64,000 bases of DNA, taken from NCBI GenBank assembly GCA_009746045.1, contig RPFO01000041.1:4098030-4162029 (forward strand). The letters are read 5' to 3'. Below are positions 1 through 11,168 of this stretch, piece by piece (the stretch's first letter is position 1; every line of letters begins with the position of its first letter). Origin of the DNA: Mesostigma viride (taxonomy: Eukaryota; Streptophyta; Mesostigmatophyceae; Mesostigmatales; Mesostigmataceae). The notes beneath the pieces were generated by a model. It did no database searches, had not been told where the DNA came from, and worked only from the letters and a program-made list of their open reading frames with translations. The translations under genes and the position numbers were made by a program.

Positions 1-3000
1 GGGGGGGTGATGCTACGTATCCATTCATGTGTGGGGGGGATGGCATGAATAATAAATGTGGGGGGGTGCTGGCATGAATAAATAAATGTGGGGGGGTGAT
101 GGCATGAATAATTTAATGTGGGGGGGTGCTGGCATGAATAAATAAATGTGGGGGGGTGATGCTACGTATCAATACATGTGGGGGGGTGATGCTACGTATC
201 AATACATGTGTGGGGGGGGATGGCATGAATAATAAATGTGGGGGGGTGCTGGCATGAATAAATAAATGTGGGGGGGTGATGGCATGAATAATTTAATGTG
301 GGGGGGTGCAGGCATGAATAAATAAATGTGGGGGGGTGATGCTACGTATCAATACATGTGGGGGGGTGCTGCTACGTATCAATACATGTGTGGGGGGGAT
401 GGCATGAATAATAAATGTGGGGGGGTGCTGGCATGAATAAATAAATGTGGGGGGGTGATGCTACGTATCAGTACATGTGGGGGGGTGCTGGCATGAATAA
501 TAAATGTGGGGGGGTGCTGGCATGAATACATAAATGTGGGGGGGTGCTGGCATGAATAATTTAATGTGGGGGGTGCTGGCATGAATAATTAAATGTGGGG
601 GGGTGCTGGCATGAATAAATAAATGTGGGGGGGTGATGCTACGTATCAATACATGTGGGGGGGTGATGCTACGTATCAATTCATGTGTGGAGGGTGATGG
701 CATTAATAATTTAATGTGGGGGGGTGCAGGCATGAATAAATAAATGTGGGGGGGTGATGCTACGTATCAATACATGTGGGGGGTGATGCTACGTATCAAT
801 ACATGTGGGGGGCCGCTGCTACGTATCAATACATGTGTCGGGGTGATGCTACATATCAATACATGTGGGGGTGCTGGCATGAATAAATTATTGTGGGGGG
901 GGATGCTACGTATAAATAAATGTGGGGGGGGTGATGCTACGTATCAATACATGTGGGGGGGTGATGGCATGAATAATGAATGTGGGGGGGTGCTGGCATG
1001 AATAAATGATTGTGGGGGGGGGATGCTACGTATAAATAAATGTGGGGGGGTGATGCTACGTATCAATACATGTGGGGGGGTGATGGCATGAATAATAAAT
1101 GTGAGGGGGTGCTGGCATGAATAAATAAATGTAAGGGGGGGGGTGGCATGAATAATTTAATGTGGGGGGTGCTGGCATGAATAAATGAATGTGGGGGGGA
1201 AATGGCATGAATAATTTAATGTTGGGGGTGCTGGCATGAATAAATAAATGTGGGGGGGTGCTGGCATGAATAATTAAATGTGGGGGGTGCTGGCATGAAT
1301 AAATAAATGTGGGGGGGGTGATGCTACGTATCAATACATGTGGGGGGTGATGCTACGTATCAATTCATGTGGGGGGGGGATGGCATGAATAATAAATGTG
1401 GGGGGAAATGGCATGATTAAATAAATGTGGGGGGTGCTGGCATGAATAAATGAATGTGGGGGGGTGCTGGCATGAATAAATAAATGTGGGGGGTGATGCT
1501 ACGTATCAATACATGTGGGGGGGTGATGCTACGTATCAATACATGTGTGTGGGGGGTGGCATGAATAATAAATGTGGGGGGTGCTGGCATGAATAAATAA
1601 ATGTGGGGGGTGATGCTACGTATTAATACATGTGGGGGGTGATGCTACGTATCAATTCATGTGTGGAGGGTGATGGCATTAATAATTTAATGTGGGGGGT
1701 GCAGGCATGAATAAATAAATGTGGGGGGGTGATGCTACGTATCAATACATGTGGGGGGTGATGCTACGTATCAATACATGTGGGGGGCCGCTGCTACGTA
1801 TCAATACATGTGTCGGGGTGATGCTACATATCAATACATGTGGGGGGTGCTGGCATGAATAAATTATTGTGGGGGGGGGATGCTACGTATAAATAAATGT
1901 GGGGGGGGTGATGCTACGTATCAATACATGTGGGGGGTGATGGCATGAATAATGAATGTGGGGGGTGCTGGCATGAATAAATGATTGTGGGGGGGTGATG
2001 CTACGTATAAATAAATGTGGGGGGGTGATGCTACGTATCAATACATGTGGGGGGGTGATGGCATGAATAATAAATGTGGGGGGGTGCTGGCATGAATAAA
2101 TAAATGTGGGGGGGGGGTGGCATGAATAATTTAATGTGGGGGGTGCTGGCATGAATAAATGAATGTGGGGGGAAATGGCATGAATAATTTAATGTTGGGG
2201 GTGCTGGCATGAATAAATAAATGTGGGGGTGCTGGCATGAATAATTAAATGTGGGGGGTGCTGGCATGAATAAATAAATGTGTGGGGGGGTGATGCTACG
2301 TATCAATACATGTGGGGGGGTGATGCTACGTATCAATTCATGTGGGGGGGGATGGCATGAATAATAAATGCGGGGGGGAAATGGCATGAATAAATAAATG
2401 TGGGGGGGTGCTGGCATGAATAATTAAATGTGGGGGGTGCTGGCATGAATAAATAAATGTGGGGGGGGTGATGCTACGTATCAATACATGTGGGGGGGTG
2501 ATGCTACGTATCAATTCATGTGGGGGGGGGGATGGCATGAATAATAAATGTGGGGGGGAAATGGCATGATTAAATAAATGTGGGGGGGTGCTGGCATGAA
2601 TAAATGAATGTGGGGGGGTGCTGGCATGAATAAATAAATGTGGGGGGTGATGCTACGTATCAATACATGTGGGGGGTGATGCTACGTATCAATACATGTG
2701 TGTGGGGGGGTGGCATGAATAATAAATGTGGGGGGGTGCTGGCATGAATAAATAAATGTGGGGGGGTGATGCTACGTATTAATACATGTGGGGGGGTGAT
2801 GCTACGTATCAATTCATGTGTGGAGGGTGATGGCATTAATAATTTAATGTGGGGGGGTGCAGGCATGAATAAATAAATGTGGGGGGGTGATGCTACGTAT
2901 CAATACATGTGGGGGGGTGATGCTACGTATCAATACATGTGGGGGGGCCGCTGCTACGTATCAATACATGTGTCGGGGTGATGCTACATATCAATACATG

Positions 3001-4316
3001 TGGGGGGTGCTGGCATGAATAAATTATTGTGGGGGGGGATGCTACGTATAAATAAATGTGGGGGGGGTGATGCTACGTATCAATACATGTGGGGGGTGAT
3101 GGCATGAATAATGAATGTGGGGGGGTGCTGGCATGAATAAATGATTGTGGGGGGGTGATGCTACGTATAAATAAATGTGGGGGGTGATGCTACGTATCAA
3201 TACATGTGGGGGGTGATGGCATGAATAATAAATGTGGGGGGTGCTGGCATGAATAAATAAATGTGGGGGGGGGTGGCATGAATAATTTAATGTGGGGGGT
3301 GCTGGCATGAATAAATGAATGTGGGGGGAAATGGCATGAATAATTTAATGTTGGGGTGCTGGCATGAATAAATAAATGTGGGGGGTGCTGGCATGAATAA
3401 TTAAATGTGGGGGTGCTGGCATGAATAAATAAATGTGTGGGGGGGTGATGCTACGTATCAATACATGTGGGGGGTGATGCTACGTATCAATTCATGTGGG
3501 GGGGGGGATGGCATGAATAATAAATGCGGGGGGAAATGGCATGAATAAATAAATGTGGGGGGTGCTGGCATGAATAAATGAATGTGGGGGGGTGCTGGCA
3601 TGAATAAATAAATGTGGGGGGGTGATGCTACGTATCAATACATGTGGGGGGTGATGCTACGTATCAATACATGTGTGTGGGGGGGTGGCATGAATAATAA
3701 ATGTGGGGGGGTGCTGGCATGAATAAATATATGTGGGGGGTGATGGCATGAATAAATAAATGTGGGGGGGGCTGGCATGAATAATTTAATGTGGGGGGTG
3801 CTGGCATGAATAAGTAAATGTGGGGGGTGCTGGCATGAATAAATAAATGTGTGGGGGGTGATGCTACGTATCAATACATGTGGGGGGTGATGCTACGTAT
3901 CAATTCATGTGTGGGGGGGATGGCATGAATAATAAATGTGGGGGGTGCTGGCATGAATAAATAAATGTGGGGGGGTGATGGCATGAATAATTTAATGTGG
4001 GGGGTGCTGGCATGAATAAATAAATGTGGGGGGGTGATGCTACGTATCAATACATGTGGGGGGGTGATGCTACGTATCAATACATGTGTGTGGGGGGATG
4101 GCATGAATAATAAATGTGGGGGGGTGCTGGCATGAATAAATAAATGTGGGGGGGTGATATAATGAATAATTTAATGTGGGGGGGTGCTGGCATGAATAAT
4201 TCCATGTGGGGGGGGGGCTGGCATGAATAATTAAATGTGGGGGGTGCTGGCATGAATAATTAAATGTGGGGGGGGCTGGCATGAATAATTAAATGTGGGG
4301 GGGTTCTGGCATGAAT
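1..4316. repeat. G-rich ~30-bp minisatellite array with higher-order structure
   Basis: About 145 units of roughly 30 bp. Each unit is a short body followed by TGTGGGGGG. Three main bodies alternate: CTGGCATGAATAAATAAA, GATGCTACGTATCAATACA and GATGGCATGAATAATTTAA. A rare variant starting TGTCGGGGTGATGCTACATA recurs at 836, 1811 and 2971, so a higher-order period of about 975-1160 bp is superimposed. The array is cut by the left window edge. Runs of 6-10 G every ~30 bp on the plus strand make G-quadruplex formation likely (inference). Apparent Pro/His/Ser-rich reading frames here are products of the repeat period, not genes. Confidence 0.97.
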
Positions 4317-4359
4317 AAATTTTTGTTGTGCACTGTTCTTCATTGTTGTGATAGAATTC

Positions 4360-4870
4360 ACGCATGGACGTAAGGGTCTCGCTGCGGGTAGACCCTCGGA
4401 ATTTTGTTTTTGTATTGACGTAAGGGTCTCGCTGCAGCGAGACCCTAAGGAATGTCAATTTTTCATGTTTTCATGATGGGGGGGCTCTTTCTTTGCTCAC
4501 CCTTAAAATGATTGGTTTTTGTATCGACGTTAGGGTCTCGCTGCAGCGAGACCCCTACGAATGTCGACTTTTCATGTTTGCAAGATTGGAGGGGGCTTTC
4601 TTGGCTCACCCTAAAACTGATTTGTTTTTGTTTGACGTAAGGGTCTCGCTGCAGCGAGACTCCAAGGAATGTATACTTTTTTATGTTTGCATGATGGGAG
4701 GTTGCTTTCTTTGCTCACCCTAGAAATGATCTGCTTTTGTTTTGACGTAAGGGTCTCGCTGCAGCGAGACGTACGCCAAGAAATGTATACTTTTTATGTT
4801 TTCGTGATGGGAGTGATGTTGCACGACTAGCACCTTCACCATCCCTTCTTTTTGCATTAAAGTAAATGTC
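4360..4870. repeat. ~109-bp tandem repeats each with a 20-22-bp palindrome
   Basis: Five palindromes start at 4374, 4424, 4533, 4641 and 4751; from the second on the spacing is 108-110 bp. The perfect form (4424-4445 and 4533-4554) has arms GGGTCTCG and CGAGACCC around CTGCAG. Each is followed by a similar body containing ATGTTTTCATGATGGG-like and CTTTGCTCACCCT-like segments. The first copy reads CTGCGGGTAGACCCTCGGAA across its right arm, the same extended sequence found in intron 7 of the gene to the right, so this array is related to those introns. No open frame is convincing. Confidence 0.9.
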
Positions 4871-4873
4871 CCT

Positions 4874-5478
4874 TTATGACACTTGAGCTCCCAAGAAAAC
4901 CAGCATTTGATTGAAAACAATGAGTAGAGCCCCTGCCAAAGGCAGGTTTAAGTAGTCATCTCGTCTCCCTCGCATGCAGGAGCAAGAGCCCCCCAAGGGT
5001 GGGATGGGTGGGAAGAAACAATTACGGGTCACAACCCGCCGACCATGCTTATCAAGCCTACCGTCAAAATGGAAAACGGCAAAACCAGAAATATCCTAAC
5101 GCTGACAATTTAATAATTCAGCCAGCCAGCTCATCTGTCACACGTCTGAGCTGTCAGGCCATGGGTACTCTTCGAATGCAACCCTGAACACACTACCCAA
5201 CCAAGCAGCACACCAATCAATTGGTGAGTGCTGGTTACATCAGATTTTATTACAGCTTTTTGACGCAACTTCCGTCAGCATTCAACACATGGCCGGCCGT
5301 TCAAACAAACGGCGCCTGACTTACAAAAGGCAAAGCTAGTTGCCAGTAGGATTCCCCGGTAAACAACAAGCCGTCCCCATTCGTCTAACAAGCCTTTCTG
5401 CATGTACAGCCACAAGGTTGTGGCGGCCCTTTCTTTCCCGCATGCTGTTTAATAAACTATTTTCAGAGAAATCCGATT
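4874..5478. repeat. Direct-duplication unit 1 (internally deleted)
   Basis: Segment A (4874-4994) begins TTATGACACTTGAGCTCCC; segment B (5013-5478) begins AAGAAACAATTACGGGTCAC. Only 18 bp separate them. The same A and B recur in unit 2 with about 950 bp between them. A differs by one C in a homopolymer; B looks identical by eye. No coding capacity is seen. The simplest reading is a tandem duplication in which this unit lost its middle; an LTR pair formed by the two B copies is an alternative, but B lacks TG..CA ends. Confidence 0.85.
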
Positions 5479-7015
5479 ATGACACTTGAGCTCCCAAGAA
5501 AACCAGCATTTGATTGAAAACAATGAGTAGAGCCCTGCCAAAGGCAGGTTTAAGTAGTCATCTCGTCTCCCTCGCATGCAGGAGCAAGAGCCCCCCGATC
5601 CACCCCAGTCCCTGGCGCCATTACCCTCCTCCCCCGCACTGTCGCCGCTCAGGAAACAAAACTTGATAGGATCACTGTTGCCCCAATAACAGTGAACAAA
5701 GAAAAGGAGAAGACCCCCCCCCTCTTCCGAGCAGCCTCGAGGGTAGCCGCTTCCATAAAAGACCACAAAGTGGGGCGTGTCGCAACATCTCCTTCATGGC
5801 AACTCAGCCCGCACAAGGCTATAATAACCCCCTAAGGGGCCCGACAATAAAAGGTTAGCGAATCCGCGGAGCCGCCTCAGCAAAATATTATTCCGGATAA
5901 AAACCCAGAAAATTCGCATTCCGACGCCACCAGGGTTTGAACCGCTACCTGCCGGGTGCTGAGCAGGGAGAGACGACAAGGCCAGACACTGCCACTGTCA
6001 GCCGAGACGCCTTTCCGATACTCGGTTCCTTTTGTGGGAATTTTGCAAATATATTTTCTTCCGGAACGCAAGAAATTAGCCGGCCGCGCGTCACCCTTAT
6101 ATCCCTCGCTGGCCCATAACAAAAACGGGCCGCGCACCAAGCCGAAGGCAGCGCCATGCAGCGCCCTAGGCGGTGGGCCGCTGACTGACTACCAGCGCAG
6201 TCTCATGGAATCCAAATTAATCTATTGACCTTCGCACAGTTTCCGCATCAGCTGCGGACTTCTTAGTCGACATGATTGGCTCCGCTGCTGGAATTACCAG
6301 CAGCCGGGGCGGGGCGCCCAGCCCACTTTCTATGACCACCGAGACGCTGCCCAGCAAGGTGCCAACCAGAACCACTTGGCACATTGGTAACGCGAAATTT
6401 CCGTTCCGTTCAAACCGCCCCTACCTGCCGTGAAGTCGCAAAGCCCGCGACTTCATAGCAGGCAAGGACGGGGTCTTTGCCTAATTTTCTTTAGCCCCGC
6501 CGCCATAGTAGCAGCGAGGCCGCGCATACTGCTTCAGTGAGCACATTCAAAGAAACAATTACGGGTCACAACCCGCCGACCATGCTTATCAAGCCTACCG
6601 TCAAAATGGAAAACGGCAAAACCAGAAATATCCTAACGCTGACAATTTAATAATTCAGCCAGCCAGCTCATCTGTCACACGTCTGAGCTGTCAGGCCATG
6701 GGTACTCTTCGAATGCAACCCTGAACACACTACCCAACCAAGCAGCACACCAATCAATTGGTGAGTGCTGGTTACATCAGATTTTATTACAGCTTTTTGA
6801 CGCAACTTCCGTCAGCATTCAACACATGGCCGGCCGTTCAAACAAACGGCGCCTGACTTACAAAAGGCAAAGCTAGTTGCCAGTAGGATTCCCCGGTAAA
6901 CAACAAGCCGTCCCCATTCGTCTAACAAGCCTTTCTGCATGTACAGCCACAAGGTTGTGGCGGCCCTTTCTTTCCCGCATGCTGTTTAATAAACTATTTT
7001 CAGAGAAATCCGATT
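5477..7015. repeat. Direct-duplication unit 2 (full length)
   Basis: A' is 5477-5597, the unique middle is 5598-6549 and B' is 6550-7015. B' lies exactly 1537 bp from B in unit 1. The middle is GC-rich and has no credible open frame, only short overlapping ones on both strands. It contains a tRNA-like Pol III promoter signal on the minus strand. Unit 2 ends just before the palindrome-bearing leader intron of the large gene. Confidence 0.8.
5933..5984 (-). promoter_or_regulatory. tRNA-like A box / B box pair (possible SINE or tRNA relic)
   Basis: On the minus strand TGGCCTTGTCG (5984-5974) resembles an A box and GGTTCAAACCC (5943-5933) a B box. Their starts are 41 nt apart, close to the tRNA spacing. 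The flanking bases do not pair as an acceptor stem and the T stem is weak, so this is not a functional tRNA. A tRNA-derived SINE head inside the duplicated unit is possible. Confidence 0.3.
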
Positions 7016-7029
7016 TAGAATCCACGAAA

Positions 7030-7051
7030 GGGTCTAGCTGCAGCGAGACCC
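7030..7051. repeat. Palindrome in the 5'-leader intron
   Basis: Arms GGGTCTAG and CGAGACCC flank CTGCAG. A pyrimidine-rich stretch and the acceptor TTCTGCAG ending at 7131 follow, directly before the ATG at 7132. This suggests that the palindrome lies in an intron of the 5' leader. Confidence 0.7.
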
Positions 7052-7131
7052 CTCCCCATCGTTTTTCTGCCGGCAATTCAGATTCTGAATGAAATTTGTG
7101 AAACTTGCTTTTTTTGAATATTGTTCTGCAG

Positions 7132-8417
7132 ATGTCGTCCTCCTATTGCAATTCTGTCAAGGCCACTCCCGTTTCACCCAAGATGACGGCGAACACCTCG
7201 CCGGACGGAACAGCAACGGAGGAGTATCCTTCGTTGCCGGTCGGTCCAGTAAATGCTCTGGCGAGGTCCCCCCCCCCCGAGTCCCCCTTGACCTCCAAGT
7301 CCCCCTTGCCCCCCAGCGAGTTGGACAGAATTTTACCCCCCAACTCCCCTTCAGCCCTCCGCCCCGTAAGTCTCCATCGCCGCCCCCCCAGTCCGTAGCT
7401 ACTGCGTCCCGCTCTCCTTCCCGCAAGTCCCCCAAGTCCCCCGCAACTGCGTCCTGCTCGCCGTCCCGCAAGTCCCCTTCTCCGCCCAAAATGCCCCCCG
7501 CTACCGCGTCCCGCTCTCCTTCTCGCAAGTCCCCCTCGCCGTCAACCAAGTCCCCCGCTCCTGCGTCCCGCTCGCCGTCCCGCAAGTCCCCTTCTCCGCC
7601 CAAAATGCCCCCCGCTACCGCGTCCCGCTCTCCTTCTCGCAAGTCCCCCTCGCCGTCAACCAAGACCCCCGCTCCTGCGTCCCGCTCGCCGTCCCGCTCT
7701 CCTTCCCCCAAGTCCCGCTCGCCGCCACCCAAGTCCCCCGCTTCTGCGTCCCGCTCGCCGTCCCCCAAGCAGTCCAGTTCTAAGCGTAAGCGTGCGCCCG
7801 AGTGGGTAGAGGAAGACGACCACACCAAATTCCTCAGGAACCTGAGGAAGGATATCAATCTTCTTGTTGAGGAGGACGAGCGCGATAAGATTAACGGGAG
7901 GCCTGAAGACCCGGACTCGCCTATTCGGGAGGAGCGTCAGAAGCTGTTGTCCACTTTATTAGCCAAGTCCGCATTATTTTCTGAAGACTACGCGGCTCTC
8001 GACAAGAAGGACAAGGAGAAGGAGAAGGCGGAGAGGGAGGCCATGGAGAAGGCGGAGAGGGAGAGGGTGGAGAGGGAGGAGAAGGAGAGGCTGGAGAAGG
8101 CGGAGAGGGAGGAGGAGGAGAGGGAGTACAAGGAGCGTAAGGCTGCCCAGGATAGGGAGCACAGGATCCTGGTGGCGAGGCAGAAGGAGGAGGCGAAGAA
8201 GAAGACGGAGGCGGTAGCGAAGGAAATAATTGCGGAGGAGGCTGCTGTTTTCATTCGCATGCGAGAGGAGAGGATGAAGGCGGACGAGGCCGCGAGGAAG
8301 AAGGAGGAGGAGGCTGCGAGGAAGAAGGAGGAGGAGGCTGCGAAGGCGGTTGAGGGGGAGAAGGAAGAGAACGTGAAGAGGGGGTGGGCTCCCGAAGGAT
8401 GTTCAATCGATTATCGG
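7132..8417 (+). CDS. Large unknown gene, exon 1: SR-like and coiled-coil N-terminus
   Basis: The ATG at 7132 follows a splice acceptor and begins MSSSYCNSVKATPVSPK. After about 75 codons the frame moves by one base inside C-rich homopolymers (7265-7350), then continues as an SR-like region of RSPSRKSPSPP-type repeats with a 117-bp period (7459-7697). Next come a basic KRKRAPEW patch and a long Glu/Lys/Arg coiled coil rich in AEREAMEKAERE- and ARKKEEEA-type heptads. The donor GTATGT at 8418 ends the exon in phase 0 after IDYR. SR-like tails and charged coiled coils suggest a nuclear or RNA-associated scaffold, but no enzymatic domain or known family is recognised. The exon is 1,286 nt, one base short of whole codons, which agrees with one lost base. 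Confidence 0.7.
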
Positions 8418-8517
8418 GTATGTTTATTGGTATGAAACGTACATTTTTCAGATGGCTTTTGAACGGCGCGTGTGTATCGTATAAATGGTGGGATTTTATG
8501 TCATACAGTGATTGTAA

Positions 8518-8538
8518 GGGTATAGCTGCGGAGAGACG
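8518..8538. repeat. Palindrome remnant in intron 1 (8418-8612)
   Basis: GGGTATAGCTGCGGAGAGAC is a diverged member of the palindrome family, 100 nt after the donor. The acceptor is TTGTCTGCAG ending at 8612. Confidence 0.6.
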
Positions 8539-8612
8539 TTGACCTAGGAGTTAAGGGTGTTGACGACGACGACGACGATGTGTGGCCTTTTTTTTACTCT
8601 TGTTGTCTGCAG

Positions 8613-9658
8613 CGGACCACGGTGGCCATTCTGAAACAGTACCTGGCTCAGGCTGAGTCTGAGGCTGCGGCGGGCCGTAAAGTCGAAAAGGGCTTGATCC
8701 GCTTTCTTTCGGCCGAGATAGCAGTTGCAGAGAAATCGGGTGTCGTCGCCAACCCGACTGTCCTCCAGTTTCAGAACGTAATTCGGAAGAACGACCGCTG
8801 CGGCCATCTTGCATTGTTCGAAGCCACACAGCGAGCCATTCATGGGAAGAGGGTCGTTGGTGACGACGTTTATGCGGTTTTGAAGATCGCGCACTCGTGC
8901 ATCCTTAATCTGAAGGAGGATGCCGGACATTCCTTTCCTCGCCGTGCTTTAATATGGTCGACGCTCTTTGATGAGGTTGAAAAGTTCGTGGCCGGCACGG
9001 GCGTTTTGTTTTCAGAGCTTTCCTATTTGGAAACCTTGAGATTTACTGCGTTGCATCAGCTCTTTAAACTCATGACAGGAGATATGAAAGCGGATTCGAG
9101 GGCTCCACTGTCGGAAGATGAAGTGTTTGATACTGTCAGGAAAGGATTTGTTGAGATGTCCAACAGTGACTTTATCGTAATTGTGCCGGGAAGAATGAAT
9201 TCCACAGCAGGATGGGAGGAGCGCGCAAATGAAGTGATCGCGCATTTGGACATGACAAGAGACCACTTACTGCAATCTTTTGTTAAGTGGCGGACCGACT
9301 TTCTTGTCAGCCCGGACAACAGCCTTTCGCGGGAAGCGGTCGATTTTTTTTGGAATGGGCTGGACAGGTGATCCAAAGTTTCCGGCACCGTGCCGACTTC
9401 AATGTTATTCAGACATATAGGCCCCACCGGGAAATCGTCCGGGAATGGTTGGATCAAATCTCGTTGGTTGATTGTCTCCAGAGTATCCGAAAGAAGTTAG
9501 ACACGGAGTGGTCTGATTTAGAGGCTGCAAGCCATTTGCAGTCCCTCGAGTTGTTTTTCGAGGCGGAATTGAGGCGGAATCTGGAAAAGGAGAGAACCCA
9601 TGTTGTGCCGATATGGCCTTTGGGGAAGATTCTGAGGAAGTGGAAGTTCACGGTTTCG
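8613..9658 (+). CDS. Large unknown gene, exon 2: helical domain of unknown function
   Basis: The exon starts in phase 0 with RTTVAILKQYLAQAESEAAA and continues through a well-mixed, apparently globular helical sequence (for example DEVEKFVAGTGVLF, VSPDNSLSREAVDFF). At a T8 run near 9346-9353 the frame shifts by one base and continues as EWAGQVIQSFRHRADFNVIQ to WKFTVS before the donor GTACGT at 9659 (phase 0). The length, 1,046 nt, is again one base short. No family is recognised. Codon composition matches exon 1, so this is very probably the same transcript. Confidence 0.65.
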
Positions 9659-9765
9659 GTACGTGATCTTGCCGATATCGTTTATCGATTTGTTTTGTTT
9701 CCTTTCCCTGAATAGGGCTCTATATGCTGACCAACCTGCATGGTTTGTCCTGTCATATCATGCAG

Positions 9766-9831
9766 GGGGGCTCCATGCCAGGGGACCTCGTATCGGAGGA
9801 TGTAACGAATTTGTCAGACTTGGTTGATAAG
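9766..9831 (+). CDS. Large unknown gene, exon 3 (66-nt microexon)
   Basis: Bounded by acceptor ATCATGCAG (ends 9765) and donor GTGGGT (9832). It encodes exactly 22 codons, GGSMPGDLVSEDVTNLSD and so on, phase 0 on both sides. Intron 2 before it is only 107 bp and has no clear palindrome. Confidence 0.55.
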
Positions 9832-9872
9832 GTGGGTGCTTGTCCGTCGAGTTTCCATGAGCATCTTACATG

Positions 9873-9894
9873 GGGTCTAGCTGCAGGTAGACCC
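9873..9894. repeat. Palindrome in intron 3 (9832-9968)
   Basis: Arms GGGTCTA and TAGACCC flank a GCTGCAGG core, 41 nt after the donor. Confidence 0.8.
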
Positions 9895-9968
9895 TCACCC
9901 TTTTATTGAGACTGACATCTACGGCTAATTTCAACGGTGCCCCCCACCAATCTGTTGTCTTTTTTCAG

Positions 9969-10031
9969 GGGGCGGCTGCGGCGATGGCTGTTGACAGTGC
10001 TGGTCTTTGGTCTGGACTCGAGATGGAAATG
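9969..10031 (+). CDS. Large unknown gene, exon 4 (63-nt microexon)
   Basis: Acceptor TTTTTTCAG ends at 9968 and donor GTAAGC begins at 10032. Exactly 21 codons, beginning GAAAMAVDSAGLWSGLE, phase 0 on both sides. Confidence 0.5.
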
Positions 10032-10162
10032 GTAAGCATTGAACGATATCCGGATGTCTGCATTTCGCCTGAAGTTTTAGTGAGCGCATGATGCAAAATA
10101 TACAAATGTCGACTAATTTTGATTTCCAATGAGCTGTCGTATTCGGTGTTGACACATTACAA

Positions 10163-10931
10163 TTCGTTCAAGTGGCCCGCCGGAGCGGCTGTACAATTTT
10201 TCCCAGTGAGCGCGCTGCCAAGTGTACTTGTGGGCAAATTTTTAGGTGCCCCGTCACTTCGAGGTACTAAAAATTAGGCTACGGTACGAATTCAGCGAAT
10301 TTCAGCGAATTTTCAGTCGAACCAAAGGAAGTGACGCCAACTACCAAAAAGTTTCCGTTACGAATTTTCAGCCCAACACTCGCGCAAAATGAAGTGACGG
10401 CAACTACCAAAACGTTTCCGTTACGAATTTTCACTCCCACACGTTTGCACAAGAGGAAGTGACGGCAACTACCAAAAAGTTTCCGTTACGAATTTTCAGT
10501 CCCACACTTCGCGCAAATTTTAGTAGGGCTGCACGCAAGCTACCTTTCAAAATTTTGCGCTAGTATGGAACGCATTTCATTCGTCTGGAGGAACGCTGCC
10601 CGCCAACTACCCCCGTTCAGAATGTTTCGCCGAAATTTACTTGAGATTTGGAAATCTGAACGTGCGCGCAAATTTTAGTAGGGCTGCACGCAAGCTACCT
10701 TTCAAAATTTTGCGCAAGTATGGAACGCAATTCATTCGTCCGGAGGAATGCTGCTCGTCAACTGCCCCCGTTCAGAAAGTTGCGCCGAACTTTACTTGAG
10801 ATTTGGAAATCTGAACGTGCGGTTGGGGTTTCGCGGGGAAACCCAAGTTCCCTAGTAATTCACCAATGACGCGCTTCGAACACGTGCCCGCTAAAACCTA
10901 AGCAGCCGCTCCGGCTGGCCACTTAAACGAA
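10163..10931. mobile_element. 769-bp inverted-repeat element (MITE-like) in intron 4
   Basis: The 29-bp ends match as inverted repeats at 27 positions: left TTCGTTCAAGTGGCCCGCCG, right the complement ending CGGCTGGCCACTTAAACGAA. Inside are about three copies of a ~60-bp unit (GAAGTGACGGCAACTACCAA) at 10330-10510 and two copies of a ~155-bp unit starting at 10511 and 10666. No open frame is present and I see no clear target duplication. It occupies most of intron 4 (10032-10963). Confidence 0.75.
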
Positions 10932-10963
10932 ACTTGATGAGGTGGGGGGTTCGGCATCAGCAG

Positions 10964-11041
10964 GCGCTGGCGGAGAGGATGAAAACGCTGGAGGAGATGA
11001 GGATGGGGGAGACGCTGAGGGAGAAGTGGCTGCACTGTCAG
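10964..11041 (+). CDS. Large unknown gene, exon 5 (78-nt microexon)
   Basis: Two adjacent CAG acceptors (ending 10960 and 10963) precede ALAERMKTLEEMRMGETLRE; donor GTACGT starts at 11042. Either acceptor keeps phase 0 and differs by one Gln. A coiled-coil segment is likely. Confidence 0.5.
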
Positions 11042-11086
11042 GTACGTTCATCCGCCGCGAGTTCGGGTGATTTTTTTCGTGCTGAG

Positions 11087-11107
11087 GGGTATCTCTGCAG
11101 AGAGACG
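11087..11107. repeat. Palindrome in intron 5 (11042-11168)
   Basis: GGGTATCTCTGCAGAGAGAC is a near-perfect palindrome around CTGCAG, 45 nt after the donor. Confidence 0.65.
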
Positions 11108-11168
11108 ATGGTGCAACAATCGAACTGAGGTCAAGTCCCTTCTTGTTGGATTTTTTTTTTTCATGCAG

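Noticed and set aside
1-4316. CRISPR-like regular ~30-bp repeats
   Set aside because: Repeats are contiguous without unique spacers, vary in body type and lie in a eukaryotic genome; this is a minisatellite.
379-4458. Many Pro/His/Ser-rich open frames on the minus strand
   Set aside because: All follow the 30-bp period of the satellite and have no start context, splice signals or non-repetitive sequence.
5933-5984. A functional tRNA gene
   Set aside because: A- and B-box-like motifs are present, but the acceptor and T stems do not pair.
5013-7015. B copies as LTRs of a small retrotransposon
   Set aside because: No TG..CA or inverted ends, no primer-binding site, no target duplication; an A copy precedes both B copies, which fits tandem duplication better.
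7143-7858. Minus-strand frame of 233 codons opposite exon 1
   Set aside because: It is the mirror of the Ser/Pro repeat; the plus strand has a start after an acceptor, a donor and continuation in the next exon.
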